Origin: a virus
Virus record (IMG/VR): IMGVR_UViG_3300010883_000001
Coordinates: 81,182 to 145,181 of that record
Length of the DNA: 64,000 nucleotides
Reading direction: 5' to 3' (one strand)
The notes below the pieces were generated by a model. It saw only the letters and a list, made by a program, of their open reading frames with translations, was not told where the DNA came from and did no database searches. Positions 1-9,231 of this stretch are shown here, in pieces (the stretch's first letter is position 1; each line of letters starts with the position of its first letter). The position numbers were made by a program, and so were the translations under genes.

Positions 1-2
1 TA

Positions 3-335
3 TCTGATATGGTTGATGGATTGATTTTAGCTATGGGATCTGAGTATTTTGGGCCGATTAATTTAGGGAACCCAAATGAGATTACTGTTTCCAAGTTAAC
101 AAATATAGTATTAGAAAAATGTAATGCACGAAATGCTATTAATTATTACCCATTACCTCAGGACGATCCATGCATCAGGAGACCCAACATAAATAAAGCT
201 AAGTGGTTATTGGGGTGGGTACCCAAAGTTAGTCTAGATGAAGGTCTAGATAGGACGATACAATACTTTAGAGGTCTTTTACGTGTAGAACCTCAAGAAC
301 CATCATATAATTTAAAAATTGGTTATGAAAAATGA
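3..335 (+). CDS. UDP-glucuronate decarboxylase (UDP-xylose synthase)-like, 3' part only
   Basis: The reading frame is open to the window edge, so the N-terminus with the Rossmann fold and the YxxxK site is missing. The remaining ~110 residues read as the C-terminus of an extended SDR: SDMVDGLILAM, then NLGNPNEITVSKL, then DDPCIRRPNINKAKWLLGW and a final DEGLDRTIQYFR. The DDP-x-x-R-x-P-(D/N)-I-x-KAK-x-x-LGW block is the signature I know from UXS enzymes, which convert UDP-glucuronate to UDP-xylose. A related dTDP-glucose dehydratase is the alternative. The stop overlaps the ATG of the polymerase gene (ATGA), so it shares that operon. Confidence 0.75.
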   Translation, partial: SDMVDGLILAMGSEYFGPINLGNPNEITVSKLTNIVLEKCNARNAINYYPLPQDDPCIRRPNINKAKWLLGWVPKVSLDEGLDRTIQYFRGLLRVEPQEPSYNLKIGYEK

Positions 336-3300
336 AAAAAACACCCTCAAGATTCGTAGGTCTTCATGCACATTCTGGATTTTCTACATTTGATGGATTA
401 GGATACCCTCAAGAACATATTGATTATGTAAAATCAAATGGAATGGACTGTTGGGCACTTACTGACCATGGTCACATGAATGGTTTTGCACATGCTTATT
501 TACATGCTGAAAAATTAAAAAAGCTTGGTGAGAATTTTAAATTTATTCCCGGGTGTGAAATGTATGTTCATCCGGATTTAGATGTATGGAGTCTAGACTA
601 CAAGCTAGCCCGGGCGGCAAAGCGAGGTGATCATGAGTCGATCACAAAACTTAGACAGCAAAGGGAGTCCATAGTAACCCCTATTCTTGCAGTAACCGAT
701 CGCGATGATGAGATTATAGATGTTGATATAAATGAAGGAGGTATGACTGTAGAGAATGAGGAGGAGACTAAGTCTGCAAAATTTTATGATCCCGTTAAAC
801 GCCGGCATCATTTAGTTGTACTACCTAGAACTAGTGAGGGTTTAAAACGTTTATTTTCATTGGTCTCCAAAGGTTATCTTGAGGGATTTTATAGATTTCC
901 GCGTGTAGATTATAAGATGTTAAAAGAGGCCGCTAAAGGTGGTCATTTAATGCTTAGTACGGCATGCCTAGGAGGCCCCGTCGCATATGAAGTATTCAGG
1001 CATTTACAAGAAGTTTCATTTAATAATCTTAATGCTTCTCTTTTAGATGATAGATCATTAATGGAGAAGACAATCCTTGGTGTTGGAAATGCATATGGAT
1101 CACTGTGTGACGCAGTAGGGCGTGAGAACGTTATGCTTGAGTTACAGTTCAATAAACTCCCAGCTCAACATTTGGTGAATAGAGCTATACTTGAGTATTC
1201 TAGAAGAAACAATTTATCAGATCAATTAATAGTAACTTGCGACTCGCACTATGCAAATCCAGAACATTGGAAAGAGAGAGAATTATATAAGAAGTTAGGA
1301 TGGTTAAATTATCGTGATTATGATCCTTCTTCGTTACCACAAAGTCGCGACGATTTAGAGTGTGAATTATATCCGAAAAACGAAACACAGGTCTGGGATT
1401 CATATACAAATACATCTTCTGGGTATGATTTTTATAATGATGAAGAGATATGTAGCGCTATTGAGAGAACGCATGATATAGCACACGAAATGATAGGCGA
1501 TATCACAGCCGATAAAAAAATGAAGCTGCCGTCATATATAGTACCTCAAGGCACTGATGAAAACACGGCACTTCTAGAAGCTTGTAAAAAAGGATTAATA
1601 GAGAAGGGCTTACATGCTAACAATGAATATATAGACCGCTTAAAGCTAGAGCTCTCTGTAATACGCAGTAAGGATTTTTCTAGATATTTTTTGACGATGA
1701 AGTCAATTCTTGATATTGCAAGAGAACGCATGTTGATAGGACCGGGTCGAGGATCCGCAGCTGGTAGTCTGGTTGCATATGTACTTGGAATAACAAACGT
1801 TGATCCTATAGAATATGGATTATTGTTTGAAAGATTTTTATCTGTCCATCGTGAGGGCGCACCAGACATTGATACTGACGTAGGCGATAGGGATCTTCTG
1901 ATTGATCTACTCAAGGCAAATTTTGGTGATCAGAATGTTGTTCCTATTTCAAATTATAACACTTTTAAATTGAAATCATTAGTAAAAGATATATCACGTT
2001 TTTATGGTATACCCTTTGACGAAGTAAATAAGGCACTGGCACCGGTTGAGAATGACGTAAAAAAAGTAGTCTTTACAAAGGGTACCGACAAAAACCTTTT
2101 CGTGTTATTGTATGAAGATGCCATTGCACACTCGGCATCATTTCGAAGTTTTATTGAAAAGTATCCTGAGGTAGCTGAACCAATCGAAATTTTATTTAAG
2201 CAAAATAAGTCCTTGGGTCGACATGCTGGCGGAGTAATAATCAGTGAAAATATTCCGGAGCAGATGCCCTTGATACTCGCAAGGGGTGAGCTACAGACCC
2301 CTTGGGTCGAAGGGATGCATTATAAACATCTGGAAGAGTTTGGGTGGATTAAATTTGATCTTCTTGGATTAGAAACCCTACGAATAATCCAACGTTGTAT
2401 AGAGCTAGTTTTGAAGAGGCATGAGGGAAATGAGAACCCGACTTTTGTTGATGTGAAGAAATGGTTTGACCAAAACATGGATCCGAAAGTCATAGATTTT
2501 AATGATGAAGAAGTGTTTCGAAACATATATCATCAAGGAAAATGGGCTGGAATATTTCAGGCTACGCAACGAGGCGCACAGGCATTTTTTAAGAAAGGAA
2601 AGCCTTTGAGTATTATTGATGTTGCTACGCTTACATCAATTTATCGCCCAGGTCCGTTAAGTGCTAATGTGCATAAGATATATTTGGGATCAAAGGACAA
2701 TCCAGAAGATATAGATTATCAACATGATCTTATTAAACAGGTTCTGGAACCGACATATGGTGCGATAATCTTTCAAGAGCAAGTTATGGAGTTATGCAAC
2801 GTTGTAGCCGGTTTCCCTCAGGAAGACTGTGATAAGGTTCGTAGAACAATCATGAAGAGATCTGCGTCTAAGGCAGATGCTATGAAAGCCGAGGCTGAAG
2901 CTTTAAAGAACAGATTTGTTGAGGGTGCTGTCACAAATGGCGTGGCACAGGATGTTGCTAGCGAATTATATGAGAAAATCTTATTTTTCTCCGGATATGG
3001 TTTTAATAAATCTCATGCCGTATCTTACGCAGTTGATTCTTACTATTGCGCATGGTTGATGCACTACTATGAGGAGGAATGGCTGTGTGCTTATCTTGAG
3101 GCTATGTCAAGTACTCCGGATAAGTTGGCAAAAGCATCTAGCGAGATTAAAAAGCTGGGATATAAGACGGTACCTCTAGACATAAATTATGCTGAAAAGA
3201 CCTGGACAATATTAGACGGGAAGAAATTTATGCCATCATTCTTATCATGCAAAGGTATAGGACTAGCCGCAATCGACGAGATTATGAAAAATAGACCGTA

Positions 3301-3931
3301 TAGCTCAGTTGATGATTTACTATGGGATGAATCAGGTAAGTGGCGACATTCAAAGTTTAATAAGCGTGCGTTAGGCTCACTTATTCGTGTTTGTGCATTT
3401 GGGTCCATGGGCTTAGTTGGCGAAAGGAAGGCATTTTCTTCATATAAGCAGATGCACGAAATACTAATAGATAAAAACCAAGATATAAAAAAGTCAACAA
3501 GGAAAGATCCATGGAGAGGTAAAAAAGCAATGACTGAATTGCTGGTTGAATCAGATACTTCAAGCGAATGGACATCTTATGAGCTAGCAAAGAATAGTAT
3601 TGAGCTGTTGGGATCATTTAGTTCGAAATTACTAGTGGATGACGAGTTACAAAAAGAGCTACAAAAAAGAGGCATTCACACAATTGATGAATATCACTCA
3701 AAAGACCTATATTGGTTTATTGTAAAGAAGGCAATCCCAAAGTTGACAAAGAATAAAAAGCCGTATCTACTATTGACAATATCTGGTACTGAAGGATCGG
3801 AAAGTCGGATGTTCTACTGGGGATGGAATGGAAACACAGATATATCAGAGTTTTCAGTTTGTGTGGCAGAAATTGACAGGAGCGATTTTGGATTTTCAAC
3901 TAGATCCGGAAAGATAAAGGTAATTAGATAA
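332..3931 (+). CDS. dnaE: DNA polymerase III alpha subunit (DnaE-type replicative polymerase)
   Basis: This 1199-residue protein is a C-family polymerase, slightly longer than the ~1160 residues usual for bacterial DnaE. An N-terminal PHP domain starts with LHAHSGFSTFDG (residues 11-22) and TDHGHMNG. The PHP domain carries a long charged insertion after residue ~85. The palm holds LIGPGRGSAAGS (~469-480) and the metal-binding PDIDTD, with D512 and D514 matching E. coli D401 and D403. Later come SLGRHAGGVIIS, IYRPGPL, IFQEQVMELC and the fingers motif YGFNKSHAVSYA (~888). The C-terminal OB/tail region is short. It probably replicates the phage genome. It overlaps its neighbours by 1-4 bases on both sides and sits inside the sugar-nucleotide/modification operon. 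Confidence 0.95.
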   Translation: MKKTPSRFVGLHAHSGFSTFDGLGYPQEHIDYVKSNGMDCWALTDHGHMNGFAHAYLHAEKLKKLGENFKFIPGCEMYVHPDLDVWSLDYKLARAAKRGDHESITKLRQQRESIVTPILAVTDRDDEIIDVDINEGGMTVENEEETKSAKFYDPVKRRHHLVVLPRTSEGLKRLFSLVSKGYLEGFYRFPRVDYKMLKEAAKGGHLMLSTACLGGPVAYEVFRHLQEVSFNNLNASLLDDRSLMEKTILGVGNAYGSLCDAVGRENVMLELQFNKLPAQHLVNRAILEYSRRNNLSDQLIVTCDSHYANPEHWKERELYKKLGWLNYRDYDPSSLPQSRDDLECELYPKNETQVWDSYTNTSSGYDFYNDEEICSAIERTHDIAHEMIGDITADKKMKLPSYIVPQGTDENTALLEACKKGLIEKGLHANNEYIDRLKLELSVIRSKDFSRYFLTMKSILDIARERMLIGPGRGSAAGSLVAYVLGITNVDPIEYGLLFERFLSVHREGAPDIDTDVGDRDLLIDLLKANFGDQNVVPISNYNTFKLKSLVKDISRFYGIPFDEVNKALAPVENDVKKVVFTKGTDKNLFVLLYEDAIAHSASFRSFIEKYPEVAEPIEILFKQNKSLGRHAGGVIISENIPEQMPLILARGELQTPWVEGMHYKHLEEFGWIKFDLLGLETLRIIQRCIELVLKRHEGNENPTFVDVKKWFDQNMDPKVIDFNDEEVFRNIYHQGKWAGIFQATQRGAQAFFKKGKPLSIIDVATLTSIYRPGPLSANVHKIYLGSKDNPEDIDYQHDLIKQVLEPTYGAIIFQEQVMELCNVVAGFPQEDCDKVRRTIMKRSASKADAMKAEAEALKNRFVEGAVTNGVAQDVASELYEKILFFSGYGFNKSHAVSYAVDSYYCAWLMHYYEEEWLCAYLEAMSSTPDKLAKASSEIKKLGYKTVPLDINYAEKTWTILDGKKFMPSFLSCKGIGLAAIDEIMKNRPYSSVDDLLWDESGKWRHSKFNKRALGSLIRVCAFGSMGLVGERKAFSSYKQMHEILIDKNQDIKKSTRKDPWRGKKAMTELLVESDTSSEWTSYELAKNSIELLGSFSSKLLVDDELQKELQKRGIHTIDEYHSKDLYWFIVKKAIPKLTKNKKPYLLLTISGTEGSESRMFYWGWNGNTDISEFSVCVAEIDRSDFGFSTRSGKIKVIR

Positions 3932-5019
3932 TGCGGGTCTTAGTAGTCGGAGGAGGTATATTTGGTACCACGATAGCATCAGAACTATCAGAGCATGGAA
4001 ATGATGTAACATTAATTGAAAAAGAAAATACCTTGATGACGGCAGCCAGCAGGGTAAATCATAATCGTGTTCATTTTGGCTATCACTATCCTCGTAGTCC
4101 AGAGACGGCAAGACAATGTCTAGACAGCATTCCCAGTTTTTTAATGCATTATGGTGATTCTGTAGTATCGGATTTCCCTAACTATTATACGATTGCTAAT
4201 GAAGGTAGCTTCGTAACCCCGGAACAGTTTATTGATTTTTGTAAAGAGGTTAAAATTGATTTCTACGAACAATATCCACCTAAGCATCTTCTTAGAAGAG
4301 ACAAGCTAGCAGCTAGCTTTAGGGTAAGAGAGCCTATTTTTAGTACCAGTCGATTAGCACAGCTAGTTAACGATCGATTAGATCGAGCAGGTGTGAACGT
4401 TCTTGTAAGGACACAAATTACTAAGGCTAAGAAAAATCCTGGAGGTGGATACTCTGTAATGATAAATGGTGCTAGGTGTATATTTGATAAGGTTATTAAT
4501 GCAACATACGCCGGCCTGAATACTGTAAATAAGGTGTTTAATGTCCGGCCTCATGAACTACGGTTTGAGGAGACAGTAGTACCAGTATTCAAGTTCAGTC
4601 ACACACCTGTTGGGCTGACTATAATGGATGGTCCCTATTGTACTATAATGCCTCATGGAAATATTTCGGAAGAGTTTTTACTTTGGCATGTTGATGGCGG
4701 AGTTTTATCTCATGCTACTGACATTAAAAATATTCGTAGGGTTGTGTCATCTGATGAAGAGATCGCGGCTCGTATAATTGAGATGTCTGCTGAGTTTATG
4801 CCTTTTATGGAGGGCGTGGAATTTCTTTCATTGATGAAAACAGTAAAGACTGTCTATGAGAATAAGTATGATGCAAGAATGTCTGAGGTTCATACGTACG
4901 ACGACAGTCCGGACTTTATCTCAGTATTATCTGGGAAGATAATGTGTGCACCTCAGATTTCATATCAGGTTCGAGAATTAGTTAGGGGTAAGAAGTATCA
5001 CAGGAGTATTTTGGTATGA
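3931..5019 (+). CDS. FAD-dependent oxidoreductase (DAO/GlpO-like fold)
   Basis: The 362-residue protein opens with a Rossmann dinucleotide motif (VVGGGIFGTTIASEL, residues 4-18) followed by an acidic residue at the end of strand two (LIEKE). NRVHFGYHYPRS looks like the FAD-contacting segment of D-amino-acid-oxidase-like flavoproteins, and VNATYAG (around residue 190) fits the second nucleotide-contact strand. The substrate cannot be read from sequence. Its position between the polymerase and an SDR in an overlapping operon suggests a role in building or trimming a modified sugar or base. The start ATG shares one base with the polymerase stop. Confidence 0.75.
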   Translation: MRVLVVGGGIFGTTIASELSEHGNDVTLIEKENTLMTAASRVNHNRVHFGYHYPRSPETARQCLDSIPSFLMHYGDSVVSDFPNYYTIANEGSFVTPEQFIDFCKEVKIDFYEQYPPKHLLRRDKLAASFRVREPIFSTSRLAQLVNDRLDRAGVNVLVRTQITKAKKNPGGGYSVMINGARCIFDKVINATYAGLNTVNKVFNVRPHELRFEETVVPVFKFSHTPVGLTIMDGPYCTIMPHGNISEEFLLWHVDGGVLSHATDIKNIRRVVSSDEEIAARIIEMSAEFMPFMEGVEFLSLMKTVKTVYENKYDARMSEVHTYDDSPDFISVLSGKIMCAPQISYQVRELVRGKKYHRSILV

Positions 5020-5681
5020 TAAAGAATATACTAATTTTTGGTGCATCTGGTTATGTGGCACGTCATTTTAGCGAAAAATATTTTAATCATTATAATATTA
5101 TTCACTTTGCTAGAGAAGATTTTGATTTTTTGAGACCTGATTTTGAAAAATTGGTTGAAAATTTAATCGAGAAACTTCAACATTTACGGCAACCACGACA
5201 TGGCGGCGTAGATGGGATTGTGTTTTTGCAAGGAATTAACCCCTCATTTGGAGTAAGTGACATAGATGATAATCAGTTTCATGATATGTTAAGTATAAAT
5301 TTATCAGTACCACTTCAGGTTATTAGGCAAATTAAAGACTGGATTAATAAAAGTGCATCAATCACATTTATATCATCCATTGCAAGAAAGAAAGGGAGTT
5401 ATGATCCGAGCTATGCTTCTGCAAAAGCGGGGCTGGTTGGACTTCAGCAGGCTTTGTCAAATCATTTTTCTGATATTCGTTTTAATACGATATCACTCGG
5501 GTTGGTTGGGGGATCCCCTGTTCACGAGGGAATGACAGATGATTTTGCCCTTAAACATCTAGATGCCATGGGAGGAAAATTGGTAAAAGTTGATGATGTT
5601 TGTAAAGCTATAGGTTTTTTGATAGAATGTGATAGTATTTCTCGCGCGATTATTCCAATTGATAGAGGGTTTAAGTTATGA
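5016..5681 (+). CDS. Short-chain dehydrogenase/reductase
   Basis: The protein has 221 residues and a classical SDR layout. A glycine-rich NAD(P) motif lies at the N-terminus (FGASGYVARH). The active site has SITFISSIARKKG with the catalytic Ser, followed by YASAK, which gives the Tyr-x-x-x-Lys pair. PIDRGFKL at the end matches the usual SDR C-terminus. It probably oxidises or reduces a sugar, nucleotide-sugar or small metabolite. ATGA overlaps at both ends place it in the operon with the polymerase, oxidoreductase and kinase-like gene. Confidence 0.8.
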   Translation: MIKNILIFGASGYVARHFSEKYFNHYNIIHFAREDFDFLRPDFEKLVENLIEKLQHLRQPRHGGVDGIVFLQGINPSFGVSDIDDNQFHDMLSINLSVPLQVIRQIKDWINKSASITFISSIARKKGSYDPSYASAKAGLVGLQQALSNHFSDIRFNTISLGLVGGSPVHEGMTDDFALKHLDAMGGKLVKVDDVCKAIGFLIECDSISRAIIPIDRGFKL

Positions 5682-6208
5682 GTGATCAAAAGATCATAAT
5701 CTTTGATGGTCCGGACGGGTGTGGAAAGACAAATATCGCAGCTGCGTTGTCAAGACTTCTAGATATTCCCGTTTTTAAGAATGAATTTGAATGGGATCAT
5801 TTTAATCTTGGCTCAAGTAATGATTATTTTATTAAAGCAATAGAATATCAGCACCCCTACGTGTTATCTTTCTTAAAGCAAACCAGACATTCAGCAATAT
5901 TTGATAGGGCTCATCCTTCTGAGTTTGCATACTCCCGCGTATTTGAGAGAACAACAAGTTGGAGGGCTTTAAAGATGTGTGATGATATGAGTGCTGAAAT
6001 GTCTGTAAAAATAATTATTCCCTATCGCACAAATTATGAAAATGTCGATGATGAGTTTGGGGTAAATCCCATAAAGCTAGTAGAGATTGAATCCGAGTAT
6101 AGAGCATTTGCTAAGTGGACCAAGTGTGATGTAATGTGGTTAAATGTTGATGATGAAGATTTAGATAGGGAAATTAAGGAAATCGTTGATTTTTTGGAGA
6201 TGGTATAA
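5678..6208 (+). CDS. P-loop (deoxy)nucleoside monophosphate kinase-like protein
   Basis: At 176 residues it has the size of a dNMP kinase. The N-terminus is a clear Walker A segment (IIIFDGPDGCGKTNIAAAL), like thymidylate kinases with GxDGxGK. FDRAHPSEFAYSRVF (around residue 75) resembles the DR(x) segment of TMP and deoxynucleoside kinases. It likely phosphorylates a deoxynucleotide. In the context of a dCMP-hydroxymethylase-like enzyme 2 kb downstream, a role like T4 gp1 (kinase for hydroxymethyl-dCMP) is possible, but this is inference from neighbours. It overlaps both flanking genes. Confidence 0.65.
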   Translation: MSDQKIIIFDGPDGCGKTNIAAALSRLLDIPVFKNEFEWDHFNLGSSNDYFIKAIEYQHPYVLSFLKQTRHSAIFDRAHPSEFAYSRVFERTTSWRALKMCDDMSAEMSVKIIIPYRTNYENVDDEFGVNPIKLVEIESEYRAFAKWTKCDVMWLNVDDEDLDREIKEIVDFLEMV

Positions 6209-7239
6209 TGAGGGTACTGTTTAGTTATTGGGGATTTTGTGAGAGCTTTGAAGACTGTAACGAACCGAATACACCTGATGGATCTAGATTCACTAGACCG
6301 ATGTTTGTTAATGCACTTACGATTGCAGGGCACCAGGTAACATCTCTACAAAAAAGAAGAGAGAAAAATGAGTACCCCGGGATTACATATGATCCAGTTG
6401 GTTTACCTGATGGTGATATTTTATTTATTGAGTGGCGCTGGAAGACGTGGAAAAATTTTGGTGATACTAAATTTGAGAATGATTATGACAGGCAAATCGA
6501 ATTATTGCAACACTATCATGGAGAGGTACCCGTCGTAATATGGGACTGTGATATGAAATTGACGTCTGAGGATGAGAATAGGTGGCCTGAGGCTATCATT
6601 GCTGACCCTACAATGGACCCTAAGCAACTTACCAGAAAGAGGGCTAGGTTACCATTTTCATCAGATCTGAAATTTTTAGTTGAGCCGTATGAAGACCCGG
6701 TTAGGTATGGGTATATCGGGAACAATTACGAGCGAGATGAGATGTTTGAAAAATATTATAATTGTCCCGCAAAATCTCTTAGGCCGGAAGGAATTCAAAC
6801 ATCAGTTTTTGGAAACTGGCTTCTGCGATCTCCGGAGAGAATGTCTCCTGAACATGTAACGAAGAAATTTCGTAATATTGCGTTTATTGATAGGGTTGGG
6901 TTTACTGAATCCATGCAGCAGTTGAGAAAATTCATATGTACTACACATATCACAAAGCCAGAGTATGCAAAGAGGGGATTTGTCTCGCCTAGGTATCTTG
7001 AGAATATAGCAACATGTACTCCTTCATTGGTACCTTGTGAGTTTATGATGAATAATATTTTAGGAAATAATTGGATGGCATCAAGCTCAGGCAGTGTTGT
7101 CAAGGCTGTAAGATATTTGAGATGTCTTTTACCAGAAGATCGTGCTGCGGTTGTTGATGAGCAAAGGTATAATTTGAGAAATAACCTGAATGTTGATGTT
7201 AAGCAAACAGTTGAGTTTTTAGAGGGTTTGATAAAATGA
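6208..7239 (+). CDS. Glycosyltransferase-like protein (GT-B/CgeB type)
   Basis: This 343-residue protein begins with RVLFSYWGFCESF and includes a long middle part with no motif I know. The C-terminal third (GFVSPRYLENIATCTPSLV) resembles the R-x-x-E-x-x-A-x-x-x-P segment that binds the nucleotide-sugar donor in GT-B enzymes, and RPEGIQTSVFGNW resembles a spore-maturation CgeB-like segment. I infer transfer of a sugar from a nucleotide donor. Flanking kinase-like and epimerase genes, both overlapping by 1-4 bases, make a DNA-base or virion glycosyltransferase plausible. A non-catalytic GT-like protein cannot be excluded. Confidence 0.5.
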   Translation: MRVLFSYWGFCESFEDCNEPNTPDGSRFTRPMFVNALTIAGHQVTSLQKRREKNEYPGITYDPVGLPDGDILFIEWRWKTWKNFGDTKFENDYDRQIELLQHYHGEVPVVIWDCDMKLTSEDENRWPEAIIADPTMDPKQLTRKRARLPFSSDLKFLVEPYEDPVRYGYIGNNYERDEMFEKYYNCPAKSLRPEGIQTSVFGNWLLRSPERMSPEHVTKKFRNIAFIDRVGFTESMQQLRKFICTTHITKPEYAKRGFVSPRYLENIATCTPSLVPCEFMMNNILGNNWMASSSGSVVKAVRYLRCLLPEDRAAVVDEQRYNLRNNLNVDVKQTVEFLEGLIK

Positions 7240-8231
7240 AAAAATCAGTATTAATTACTGGAGGTTGTGGCTTTATAGGGGGCAATCTTGTAAAAGCACT
7301 ATACAATAAGGGATGGGTTGTTGATGTTGTTGATCACAGTGTAGAGATAGATCCGGATATATTTTCCCATGATGGAAAAAATGTGACGAGAATTTGTCCG
7401 GCTGCGTTAATGCCAGCGTTACAAAAAAGGGATAGAGAAGACAAAATATTAGTAATAACGTCTGATTTTACTGACGAAAATATTTTGAAGAAAATTTCTA
7501 ATAAAAAATATGATATAGTTTTTCATATGGCCGCTGAACCCCGAGTGGGGTTTAGTGTTAAAGATCCTGTCTTTACAACTGAAGAGAACTTGTTTAAGAC
7601 AGTTGTGTTGTTTAAGGCCTGTGCTGATGCTGGTACAAAGGTTGTATTTTCCTCCTCATCAGCAGTTTACGGAAATGCTGATCAACTACCCACCAGCGAA
7701 GATTGCAAAAAGAAACCAGCATCCCCATATGCATTGCAGAAGTTACATGCGGAGGATTACGCAAGGTTATTTAGCGACTTGTATGACTTAGATGTTGTAT
7801 GTCTGAGGTATTTTAACGTATTTGGCCCCGGGGCTCTAGGCAGTTCTCCTTACGCAACGGCAGTTGCTGCATGGTGCCAGGCAATATATGATGGAAACAC
7901 ATTACGAAGTGATGGTGACGGAGAGCAAACGCGGGATCTTGTTTATGTGGATGATATTGTAAGAATTAATATTGCCCTAGGGAAAAGTGCTAAAAACTTT
8001 AAAGGCGATTGTTATAATGTTTGTACCGGTAAGTCATATAGCAATAATTACGTATTATCTAGGTTTAGGGAAAAATTTTCTAATTTAGAGATCGTTTCTG
8101 CTCCTGCTCGTATTGGAGACGTTAAACATACTTTAGGTGATACCAGTAAGGCAACAAATGATCTTGGATTTGAGGTTGTACATGATTTCGATGATGCTTT
8201 AAAGGCAACATGGGCATGGTGGGGATTTTAG
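7236..8231 (+). CDS. NAD-dependent nucleotide-sugar epimerase (GalE/WbpP-like)
   Basis: The 331-residue protein is an extended SDR. The N-terminus is LITGGCGFIGGNLVKAL (GxxGxxG). FHMAAEPRVG, the Ser-rich strand VVFSSSSAVYG, YALQK (YxxxK) and LRYFNVFGPGALG follow in the order of UDP-sugar 4-epimerases. TRDLVYVDDIV is the usual C-terminal substrate-domain motif. It probably interconverts a UDP-sugar at C4. If its substrate is UDP-xylose from the UXS-like enzyme at the window edge, the product would be UDP-arabinose. That link is inference. It overlaps the glycosyltransferase-like gene by 4 bases. Confidence 0.82.
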   Translation: MKKSVLITGGCGFIGGNLVKALYNKGWVVDVVDHSVEIDPDIFSHDGKNVTRICPAALMPALQKRDREDKILVITSDFTDENILKKISNKKYDIVFHMAAEPRVGFSVKDPVFTTEENLFKTVVLFKACADAGTKVVFSSSSAVYGNADQLPTSEDCKKKPASPYALQKLHAEDYARLFSDLYDLDVVCLRYFNVFGPGALGSSPYATAVAAWCQAIYDGNTLRSDGDGEQTRDLVYVDDIVRINIALGKSAKNFKGDCYNVCTGKSYSNNYVLSRFREKFSNLEIVSAPARIGDVKHTLGDTSKATNDLGFEVVHDFDDALKATWAWWGF

Positions 8232-8241
8232 GGGAAAAAAA

Positions 8242-9231
8242 TTGCATATTGTCTCTCATTCGTTTAACGACTGCTATAATCAGTTGGCGAAATATTTGTT
8301 AACAAGCGGGGAATATGATGTATCCCCTAGAGGCCAGAGGGTTAGAGAATCTTTATGCGTAAGTTTTAAGATTGAAAACCCTAGGGATAGACTAATCTAT
8401 AATCCGGCGAGAAAATTTTCTTTCACATATGTTATAGCGGAGATGCTTTGGTATATTTCTGGAAATAATAAAACGTCGTGGATATCTCATTATTCTAAAT
8501 TTTGGAATAAAATATCTGATGATGGTAAGACGGCCAACTCTGCATATGGTGCTAGGATATTTGAGAAAAATGAAAGAATCGCAGGATCCCAATTTATTCA
8601 GTGGGATTTTATAAAGGAGGAGTTAAGAAAAGATCCGGATTCTAGAAGGGCAATAATTCATATCCGCGTTCCGGAGGATTCTATAAAGGCAAAGCTTGAT
8701 GTCCCCTGTACAATATCAATACAATACTTTATAAGATCTGAAAAATTACATTGCATAGTCAATATGAGATCTTCTGACTTAATTTTAGGGATAAGCTACG
8801 ATATTCCTGCGTTCACATTTATGCAGGAGATGATGGCAAATGAATTGGGGGTTGATGTAGGCTCTTATATGCATGTCAGTAATTCATTGCATGTATACGA
8901 GAGACATTTTGATATGCTAGAAAAGATAGCATCAACAGAAAATATTAATAAGTCTTATTCATTAAGTTCAGGAGCTAGAAAACTTAAATTACCACAGGGT
9001 GATCTACCCATATATAGTTTAATGCAGTTTGAGGACGCTATGCGAAAAACCACCCATAATAAAACCGCATTAGATTTATTAGATTCATCGATTTGTTTAT
9101 TCGATGATTATTGGAATGATTGGCTACGAGCGCTAGCAGCGCATAGGGTTCTTAAAAATGGTGATAAACATCTTCACGATAATATATTATATAGGTGTGA
9201 TCGCTTGAGGGGGTGTTATGAGAGATCCTGA
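8242..9231 (+). CDS. Thymidylate synthase homologue with Asn-to-Asp switch: predicted dCMP hydroxymethylase/methylase
   Basis: The 329-residue protein has the ThyA fold. SPRGQRVRE is the phosphate-binding N-terminal loop, AEMLWYISG carries the catalytic Glu, DPDSRRAIIHIR holds the paired Arg, DVPCTIS carries the nucleophile Cys156, and LHVYERH gives the late His/Tyr. The base-reading motif is RSSDLILGISYDIPAF, so the residue equal to E. coli Asn177 is Asp187. The spacing from the Cys (31) is identical to E. coli. Asp at this site is known from T4 dCMP hydroxymethylase and selects cytosine over uracil. A separate ThyX gene in the window covers dTMP synthesis. The start is TTG at 8242 behind AGGGGAAAAAAA. 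Its last bases overlap tdk. Confidence 0.8.
   Translation: MHIVSHSFNDCYNQLAKYLLTSGEYDVSPRGQRVRESLCVSFKIENPRDRLIYNPARKFSFTYVIAEMLWYISGNNKTSWISHYSKFWNKISDDGKTANSAYGARIFEKNERIAGSQFIQWDFIKEELRKDPDSRRAIIHIRVPEDSIKAKLDVPCTISIQYFIRSEKLHCIVNMRSSDLILGISYDIPAFTFMQEMMANELGVDVGSYMHVSNSLHVYERHFDMLEKIASTENINKSYSLSSGARKLKLPQGDLPIYSLMQFEDAMRKTTHNKTALDLLDSSICLFDDYWNDWLRALAAHRVLKNGDKHLHDNILYRCDRLRGCYERS

Noticed and set aside
6195-6208. TGGTATAAT at the end of the kinase-like gene as a promoter.
   Set aside because: No matching -35 block. It lies in coding sequence within a tightly overlapping operon.
8242-9231. Ordinary thymidylate synthase (thyA).
   Set aside because: The base-specificity residue is Asp, not Asn, and an intact ThyX is present.
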